Below are positions 8,961 to 14,140 of a stretch of DNA of 14,140 nt, piece by piece (within the stretch, counting starts at the first letter, position 1; each line of letters starts with the position of its first letter). Source of the stretch: JBBIJH01 sp037446075 (GTDB taxonomy: Bacteria; Bacteroidota; Ignavibacteria; UBA10030; JAHEZR01). The notes beneath the pieces were generated by a model. It did not search any database. It worked only from the letters and a program-made list of their open reading frames with translations, and had not been told where the DNA came from. The translations under genes and the position numbers were made by a program. The stretch is from NCBI GenBank assembly GCA_037446075.1, contig JBBIJH010000060.1:1-14140 (forward strand), written 5' to 3'.

Positions 8961-9128
8961 CTAGAAGAGCGTGTAGATGAATGGTGCCAATGCAGATCCT
9001 TGGGTGAAAACAAGAAGGAGGCCAAGCATGACCAGCATTACAACGATCGGACCTAGCCACCACTTCTTCCTCACCCGCATAAATTGCCATAGTTGAGCGA
9101 AGATCGAGAACCGCCGGAACATTCCCAT
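8961..9128 (-). CDS. DUF5989/SxtK-like small membrane protein, 55 residues
   Basis: A short gene that length cut-offs would miss. It encodes 55 residues. An amphipathic, basic N-terminus (FAQLWQFMRVRKKWW, about 10-24) is followed by one strongly hydrophobic span (about 25-43) and the ending FTQGSALAPFIYTLF. As I recall the family, the pattern LWQFMR-RKKWWL, a GLLLV-type helix, then GSALAPFIYTLF at the very C-terminus is the DUF5989 signature. Small proteins of this kind follow SxtJ-type proteins, as sxtK does in saxitoxin clusters. AGGAG lies 7 bases before the ATG at 9128, which supports this start over the in-frame ATG at 9122. It begins 30 bases after the SxtJ-like stop. Its biochemical role is unknown; partnership with the SxtJ-like protein and the carbamoyltransferase is inferred from gene order only. 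Confidence 0.85.
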   Translation of the reverse strand: MGMFRRFSIFAQLWQFMRVRKKWWLGPIVVMLVMLGLLLVFTQGSALAPFIYTLF

Positions 9129-9135
9129 TTGATAG

Positions 9136-9140
9136 CTCCT
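9136..9140 (-). promoter_or_regulatory. Ribosome binding site of the DUF5989-like gene
   Basis: AGGAG on the minus strand, 7 bases before the ATG at 9128. It is a near-ideal Shine-Dalgarno element and the main evidence, apart from family resemblance, that the 55-residue frame is translated. Confidence 0.7.
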
Positions 9141-9158
9141 GAAGGTTATTGTCAGAGT

Positions 9159-9563
9159 TCAGAATAGCTGCTCATATCTCTTTTTGTTAAATCCCTGAGC
9201 TTTTCGTTTAACCCAATAAGAGCGAGCTTGCCTGTCGAACCGTAAGCGCAGTGGATCCTTTCCAAGCATCCGGATGACGAGACCAGCTGGAGTGAAGATC
9301 AGAAAGAACACCAAGCCAAGGATAATCCGTGTGTTGATCCACCCCAATGCAAAGGCAAACGACATCCACCCTACGTAGATCGGCTTCAGGACTGGATGAG
9401 CCCACAAACCAGTAGAAAGAAAAAACAATGATCCACCGAGGAATGGGATCCACGCCGAGCTACCCTTGTAGAAAAAGAATACAGCAACCCCAAAGCATAG
9501 GATGGAGAACGTCAGACCAAATTTTCGTACGTCTCTCGACGCCGAGTTAATGTGTTTCATCAT
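9159..9563 (-). CDS. SxtJ-family membrane protein
   Basis: A 134-residue membrane protein with hydrophobic segments at about 14-32, 36-53, 60-77 and 78-101, followed by a basic cytoplasmic-type tail. The region LGWINTRIILGLVFFLIFTP and the segment GKDPLRLRFDRQARSYWVKR (about 101-120) fit the SxtJ family, named after a protein of unknown function in the saxitoxin cluster that lies next to the carbamoyltransferase SxtI. Here too it directly follows a carbamoyltransferase and precedes a DUF5989 protein. The gene has two adjacent ATG codons, at 9563 and 9560. The strong AGGAGG at 9565-9570 is 1 base from the first and 4 from the second, so the second (133 residues) may be the real start. The carbamoyltransferase stop overlaps this ribosome site, implying translational coupling. 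No activity is established for the family. Confidence 0.85.
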   Translation of the reverse strand: MMKHINSASRDVRKFGLTFSILCFGVAVFFFYKGSSAWIPFLGGSLFFLSTGLWAHPVLKPIYVGWMSFAFALGWINTRIILGLVFFLIFTPAGLVIRMLGKDPLRLRFDRQARSYWVKRKAQGFNKKRYEQLF

Positions 9564-9564
9564 G

Positions 9565-9570
9565 CCTCCT
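9565..9570 (-). promoter_or_regulatory. Ribosome binding site of the SxtJ-like gene, overlapping the upstream stop
   Basis: AGGAGG on the minus strand shares its first base with the TGA stop (9570-9572) of the carbamoyltransferase. Its very short distance to the ATG at 9563 favours the second ATG at 9560. The overlap is a typical coupling arrangement. Confidence 0.65.
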
Positions 9571-11386
9571 CAGTCAAGCTCGAACTCTTTTCGCCAATCG
9601 ACATCGTGCTCGAGGGGGCGCTGTTCCTTTTTGTCAAGGAGGAAGCTTCCCATGATCAAGTAATCCATGTTCGTTCGCATGAAGCAAGTGTAGGCCTCTT
9701 CGGGGCGGCAAACAATGGGTTCCCCTCTCACGTTGAATGAGGTGTTGATGATCACGGGACAACCGGTCATCTTATAGAATTCATGGACCATATCGTAGTA
9801 CAACGGATGGTCCTTCCGTTCAATCGTCTGGACCCTTGCTGAGTAGTCTACGTGGGTGATTGCCGGAACTTCAGAACGAGGGACGTTTAGCTTGTCGATG
9901 CCAAAGAGTGCCTCCTGTTCTGGGGTCATTGGTATCCTCTTTTCTTTCACCACAGGGGCCACTAAGAGCATGTAGGGGCTTTCTCTATCCAGCTCAAAAT
10001 ATTCCGATACCTTCTCCCTCAAGACTGTTGGAGCAAATGGCCGAAAGGACTCCCGGAACTTGATCTTTAAGTTCATCACCGCTTGCATGTTCTTTGAACG
10101 GGCATCCCCAATGATGCTGCGAGCGCCCAAGGCCCGAGGACCGAATTCCATTCGCCCTTCGAACCAACCGATGACATTCTCCTGGGCAATCAACTCAGCA
10201 ACAGTCCTGGGAATTTCATCGCGTGGGATTTTTTGATATTTGATGTTGTTGTTCTCGAGAAAACGCTGAATGTATTCATCAGAGTACTCTGGCCCCAAGT
10301 ACGAACCTTTTTGCATGTCATGCTTGCCATCCGCCCTGCGCTGATTCCCGAGGTAGCCGTACCAAACGAAAAGAGCAGCACCCAGAGCTCCACCGGCATC
10401 GCCTGCAGCCGGTTGGATCCAGATGTTCTCGAAGGGCCCTTCACGAAGAATGCGTCCATTCCCAACACAGTTCAATGCTACTCCTCCCGCTAGGACGAGG
10501 TTCCTTTGGCCTGTTTCTCTGAAGACGTGGCGGGACATTCGAAGCATGATCTCTTCGGTGACATCCTGAAGCGATCGAGCAAGGTCCATCTCTCTCTGTG
10601 TCAATTTCGACTCCGGTCGCCGTGGCGGGCCCCCGAACAGCTTTGCAAATCGACCGTTTGTCATCGTTAAACCAGCACAGTAGTCAAAATACGTCATGTT
10701 CATTTTGAAAGACCCGTCTTCCTTCAAGTCTATTAACTCTTTCAGAATGACATCGACATACTTTGGCTCACCATATGGCGCGAGGCCCATGACCTTGTAC
10801 TCAGCTGAATTCACCTTGAAGCCGGTGAAGTACGTGAAAGCTGAATAAAGGAGCCCAAGGGAGTGGGGAAAGTTCATCTCCCCTAACATTTCAAGCCTGT
10901 TGCCATCCCCAATGCCATAGCTTGTCGTTGCCCATTCCCCGACCCCGTCCATCGTCAGGAATGCCGCCTTTTCGTAGGGCGAGGGATAGAATGCCGACGC
11001 TGCGTGGGACTCGTGATGTTCGGTGAAAAGAATCTTGCCATCATAACCCAATTCTTTCCTGATCAGATCTGGAATCCAGAGCTTCTCCCTGAGCCACAGC
11101 GGAATTGCCATAAGGAATGATTTGAAGCCAATCGGAGCGTAGCTAAAATATGTCTCTAGAATCCGCTCGAATTTGATAAGTGGCTTATCGTAAACGCCAC
11201 GTAATCTAGATCTCGCGCAGTGATTTTCGCCTCTTGCAAGCAGTACTGGATCGCATGAGTGGGAAAATTAAAATCGTGTTTTTTCCGAGTGAATCGCTCT
11301 TCTTGGGCTGCGGCAAGGATGTCTCCATCTTTTACAAGGGCAGCTGCAGCGTCATGATAAAAGCACGATATTCCTAAGATGTACAT
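9570..11386 (-). CDS. Carbamoyltransferase (NodU/CmcH/TobZ/SxtI family), interrupted by a 1-base frameshift
   Basis: Family members transfer a carbamoyl group from carbamoyl phosphate, via carbamoyl-adenylate, to a hydroxyl of a sugar or other small molecule. The gene is in two frames: residues 1-65 from the ATG at 11386 (that frame stops at 11156) and the rest in another frame down to 9570. Joining them after DYVAF gives YDKPLIKFERILETYF and continues into MAIPLWLREKLW, for about 605 residues, the usual length. Motifs in the joined protein: SCFYHDAAAAL (7-17), EHHESHAASAF with the metal-type histidines H124 and H128, DGVGEWATTS, LAGGVALNC, PAAGDAGGALGAALF, EGRMEFGPRALGARSI, FRPFAPTV, and NTSFNVRGEPIV in the C-terminal domain. 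The break lies in a TTT run at 11192-11194, where TTTT would restore the frame. It may be a sequencing error or a real mutation. A shorter product could start at the ATG at 11111 but would lack the N-terminal lobe. The acceptor is probably a glycan intermediate. Confidence 0.9.
11191..11195 (-). other. Frameshift site in the carbamoyltransferase gene
   Basis: The minus strand reads GTG GCG TTT ACG ATA AGC, whereas the conserved protein requires GCG TTT TAC GAT AAG. One T is missing from a T run. Both flanking frames are intact and family-like up to this point, so the lesion is a single, recent-looking indel. The context does not form a canonical X XXY YYZ slippery heptamer. Confidence 0.85.
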
Positions 11387-11450
11387 GGATGGAAGACTCC
11401 CGCTTTTTTCCTTTCAGAGCGAACTGCGTTATCGATTTCTGGATCAACGT

Positions 11451-13424
11451 TTACTTAAGTACGTGTACCCCTTCTTCATCCTCGGGCTGAGTTGGTGCTC
11501 CCCTTTTCAATCTCAGGGCCGAGAGGGGCGTCGGTGCCGATTCGGCCTCAAGAGGAAAATCCACAAGGTCCACCTGAAGTTTTCTCAGTTTAATGCCCTG
11601 CTCCCTAGCTGCTATCTTTAGTCTTAACAAGACTTGTGGGCTTAGCTTCTTGCATGAGACAATCACCTCCTCAACTTTGTATTGACGACAGACCTTCGGG
11701 ATTTTCCAGTGTCCTCCGAAGATCGGGTAGCCATCTAGCTGTTTACCTTCTAACTCCGGAGCATCGTCAAGGAAACCCACTGGTGTGAGATTCAAACGAT
11801 CATGGTCAAGCAGATACTCCAGAGTCGACAAGCCATTTGCACCTGCCCCATAAATGACCACTGGTTTTCCTCCGTTCCCATTTTCTCGACGGAAGAGGTG
11901 ATCAAGCACATAGAATGAAAAGCGGGAAGCGACGAGCAAAGATAGCAGGAGATAGAAGTCGACCAAGGCTATAGACATCCCAAACGCACTGCGCCCTTGT
12001 GGGTGGAGGCCGAATGCAACTGCGGCCAAGATGACGGAGAGAGCAACCGCTTTGAGTATTTTCAATGCGTCAGCCAATCCCGTATACCTGAAGGATCCTT
12101 TGTAAATTCCCGAGAGGTAGAATACCAAGAGCTGGAGCCCGGAAACGATCCCGGCGTTTCTAATAAACTCCGGTTCTAGCAGCAACGATGCTCGGCCATG
12201 ATATGCAAAAAGATAAGCGGTCGCATAAGCAAAGGCGATACAGGCGAGATCCAGAAAACCTCGAAAGAAGCTCCGGGTCATAATGGGCATCTGGTAAAGC
12301 GGAAGCAGGGTCCCGTTGCGGAGCACCGCCAATTCTTTGTAATGAAGTTGACGTACACCGATGATCGAAGCCACCGCTAACGCCAAGACGACGAGGGAAG
12401 CCTCGTACTTATTTCCCGTCGTGATGACGAAGGCACCGACCCCAAACGCACATGATATAATGTAGAGAAGAACAACCGCCTTTCGGTGCGACAGCCCTCT
12501 GGCAATGAGTCGATGATGGATATGTGCACTATCTGGCAAGAACATAGAAGCCAGCTTACGGAGAAAGGAGATGGATTTCACCCGTGCGGGCAGAAGCGAA
12601 CCGAGCAGACGGCGAACCATTGCCAGCAGGGTGTCCATGATTGGTAAGCCCAGTGAGAGAATAGGCACCAAGATCGCTAGAGCTGTAGAACCTTTCGTGG
12701 AACTCTGCATCGAGAATACCGCAAGCGCAAATCCTAGGAACAAACTGCCTGAATCTCCTAAGAAGATTCTAGCAGGATTGAAGTTGTAAGGGAGGAAACC
12801 CAAGACCGACCCAGCTAACACAAGCACCAGTAGACCTGTTGAGATTTCATCTGTCAAGAACGAAACGCCACAGATGGTGAAAGATGCAATAGCCGCAACG
12901 CCCGCCGCAAGCCCGTCTAAACCATCAATAAGGTTGAAGGCGTTTGTTATTCCCACAACCCATAAAACAGTGACCGGGTAATCGAGAATACCTAAGTTGA
13001 GAAGTCCACTCCCTAGGGGGTTCGTAATGTTCGAGATTCGGTAGCCAGCCAAGTAAATAAGGGTAGCCGCCAAGAGTTGACCAAAGACTTTTTGGGCAGG
13101 GGTGCGGGATCGTAGGTCATCGAAAATCCCCAGTGCGAGGACAAGCACGAATGCAGTCGTCAGCATCAGCCCTTTGTCTGGCCCGAGTGAGATAAGACTT
13201 CCAAAGGTTTCATTACCGAGTAGCTTAAATAAACCGACGGAGACAAAAAAGCTCGCATAGATAGCGACTCCACCGAGCCGAGGAACAGGTACCTTATGGA
13301 CTTTCCGCTCGTTGGGTTCATCGAGCGCCCCGAGGCGCTGGGCAAACCATCTCACCCCCGGAGTGATTAGCACGGAGATTGCAAACGGAACCAAGAAGGC
13401 TATGAGCAAGTAGTAGATTGTCAT
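11451..13424 (-). CDS. WecA-type sugar-1-phosphate transferase fused to a four-helix membrane and Rossmann-like (WbaP/CapD N-terminal-like) module
   Basis: A 657-residue integral membrane protein. Residues 1 to about 340 are a polytopic phosphoglycosyl transferase of the WecA/MraY superfamily, which moves a HexNAc-1-phosphate or similar from a UDP-sugar to undecaprenyl phosphate and so starts the glycan. Motifs: KVHKVPVPRLGG (41-52), the acidic pair D102-D103 in FDDLRSR, NAFNLIDGLDGLA (161-173), FLGDSGS (221-227) and HIHHRL (301-306). Residues about 385-510 add four hydrophobic spans. Residues 521-640 form a Rossmann-like domain with VVIYGAGANG (522-531) and FLDD. That second part resembles the N-terminal module of WbaP-type transferases and FlaA1/CapD dehydratases, but neither catalytic end is present. 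The start at 13424 is preceded by AGGAAG (8-base spacing) and overlaps the upstream stop by ATGA. It probably initiates the polysaccharide; the second module may be regulatory. Confidence 0.9.
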   Translation of the reverse strand: MTIYYLLIAFLVPFAISVLITPGVRWFAQRLGALDEPNERKVHKVPVPRLGGVAIYASFFVSVGLFKLLGNETFGSLISLGPDKGLMLTTAFVLVLALGIFDDLRSRTPAQKVFGQLLAATLIYLAGYRISNITNPLGSGLLNLGILDYPVTVLWVVGITNAFNLIDGLDGLAAGVAAIASFTICGVSFLTDEISTGLLVLVLAGSVLGFLPYNFNPARIFLGDSGSLFLGFALAVFSMQSSTKGSTALAILVPILSLGLPIMDTLLAMVRRLLGSLLPARVKSISFLRKLASMFLPDSAHIHHRLIARGLSHRKAVVLLYIISCAFGVGAFVITTGNKYEASLVVLALAVASIIGVRQLHYKELAVLRNGTLLPLYQMPIMTRSFFRGFLDLACIAFAYATAYLFAYHGRASLLLEPEFIRNAGIVSGLQLLVFYLSGIYKGSFRYTGLADALKILKAVALSVILAAVAFGLHPQGRSAFGMSIALVDFYLLLSLLVASRFSFYVLDHLFRRENGNGGKPVVIYGAGANGLSTLEYLLDHDRLNLTPVGFLDDAPELEGKQLDGYPIFGGHWKIPKVCRQYKVEEVIVSCKKLSPQVLLRLKIAAREQGIKLRKLQVDLVDFPLEAESAPTPLSALRLKRGAPTQPEDEEGVHVLK

Positions 13425-14140
13425 TCGCCCAGCTTCCTTTTGTCGCTCAACTCTGCCACTGAGCCTCTGGCGTTCTCTTGGGCTCTATCAGCAGAGAGTG
13501 GCAGGCTCTTGGTGTGACAAGCATTGGGGGTCCCTCCACATTCACTCACTTGGACATAGAACGGCAAATGCTCAACCCGAATGACGTGGTCTTCGCATAT
13601 CGCTGAGGCGTATTCTACAGCATTCTTTAGCTGCCGGACGTTCCCCGGCCAATCGTACTCCATACAGCGTTGTAGAGCATCCGGGCTGACGGTTACAGTC
13701 GCCCTTTCGCGGTGGCGGTTCAACTGGAGAAGAAAACTTTCAATCAAATACGGAATATCCTGATAGCGCTCTCTTAGCGGGGGAAGGTTTACCTTGATCG
13801 GGCTAATAGAGTGACGGAATTCTTCAGGGATGGGGTCTTTCTTATCCCCCCCTGTGAGCTTTCTGCTCAAGGTTGCGATGACTCGCACATTGCAGCGGTG
13901 CATCTCTTGACCGCCGACCCGGCGGAAGCGTTGATTTCGGATTGCCCTAGCTACTTGCTTCTGAACGGTAAACGGCAGGACCCCAACCTCTTCAAGAAAG
14001 ATCGTTCCACCTTCAGCCTCTTCAATTGCTCCGGGTCGTATAACTTTGCCAACCGGGGCATTCTCTTCTGATCCAAGAATCATCTTCGCAACAGTATCTG
14101 GAGGAAGCGTCTCACAGTTGATGGGAAAGAACGCACAGTT
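13421..14140 (-). CDS. Sigma-54-activator-like AAA+ protein with degenerate motifs, N-terminus outside window
   Basis: The visible 239 residues are the later part of a sigma-54-interaction AAA+ domain: FFPINCETLP, GGTIFLEEVG (44-53), FRRVGG (72-77), VRVIATLSRKL (85-95), NLPPLRER (118-125) and DWPGNVRQLKNAVEYA (163-178, the sensor II region). Several functional motifs are altered. The GAFTGA loop is replaced by NAPVGK (27-32). The first Walker B acid is Glu instead of Asp. The sensor I Asn position reads Ser. The segment FREDLYYRLNV is shortened to FRHSISPIKV, losing the Tyr-Tyr-Arg-Leu that carries an arginine finger. The remaining 60 residues contain no recognisable Fis-type helix-turn-helix. 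It is therefore unlikely to be an ordinary sigma-54 activator and may be regulatory or structural. Walker A and any receiver domain lie beyond the right edge. Its stop overlaps the next gene's start by ATGA. Confidence 0.82.
   Translation of the reverse strand, partial: NCAFFPINCETLPPDTVAKMILGSEENAPVGKVIRPGAIEEAEGGTIFLEEVGVLPFTVQKQVARAIRNQRFRRVGGQEMHRCNVRVIATLSRKLTGGDKKDPIPEEFRHSISPIKVNLPPLRERYQDIPYLIESFLLQLNRHRERATVTVSPDALQRCMEYDWPGNVRQLKNAVEYASAICEDHVIRVEHLPFYVQVSECGGTPNACHTKSLPLSADRAQENARGSVAELSDKRKLGE

Noticed and set aside
8944..8970. A-rich run and GATCGATC-like palindrome after the small gene as a terminator
   Set aside because: The palindrome is very short and there is no GC-rich hairpin followed by a T run in the direction of transcription.
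8812..9090. A 92-codon minus-strand frame overlapping the small membrane-protein gene
   Set aside because: It reads the DUF5989-like gene in another frame, with no ribosome site and a composition unlike a folded protein. The 55-residue frame explains the region better.
11185..11200. Programmed -1 ribosomal frameshifting in the carbamoyltransferase
   Set aside because: There is no canonical slippery heptamer and no obvious downstream structure. A missing T in a T run is more likely an indel or sequence error.

Overview
The window is one co-directional stretch of eleven protein genes, all on the minus strand (read from 14140 down to 1), with short gaps or overlaps throughout. I saw no RNA genes, insertion sequences, CRISPR arrays or plus-strand genes. 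It looks like part of a surface-polysaccharide (exopolysaccharide or O-antigen type) locus of a bacterium with roughly balanced base composition. The export route (Wzm-type ABC permease), the WecA-type initiating enzyme and the sigma-54-activator relative fit a Gram-negative-type, probably environmental lineage. I cannot name the phylum from the sequence.

In transcription order the genes are: (1) the C-terminal part of a sigma-54-activator-like AAA+ protein whose key motifs are degraded; (2) a fusion of a WecA-type sugar-1-phosphate transferase with a four-helix membrane plus Rossmann-like module; (3) a NodU/CmcH/SxtI-type carbamoyltransferase interrupted by a single-base frameshift; (4) an SxtJ-family membrane protein; (5) a 55-residue DUF5989/SxtK-like membrane protein; (6) carA and (7) carB, the two subunits of carbamoyl-phosphate synthetase, both resembling the animal CAD/CPS1 proteins more than those of E. 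coli; (8) a membrane-anchored SGNH/GDSL hydrolase-like protein; (9) a GT4 and (10) a GT2 glycosyltransferase; (11) a Wzm-type ABC-2 permease cut by the window edge.

The genes suggest a working hypothesis. The WecA-like enzyme loads the first sugar phosphate onto undecaprenyl phosphate, and the GT4 and GT2 enzymes extend the glycan. The carbamoyltransferase adds carbamoyl groups from carbamoyl phosphate, which CarAB makes. The SGNH protein may add or remove acyl groups, and the ABC transporter exports the product. The carbamoyltransferase-SxtJ-DUF5989 trio matches the gene order I recall for sxtI-sxtJ-sxtK in cyanobacterial saxitoxin clusters, here placed directly before the genes that make the carbamoyl donor. 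The most notable points are this carbamoylation module, the frameshift in its central enzyme, the CAD-like CarAB, the degenerate AAA+ protein and the unusual initiating-enzyme fusion.
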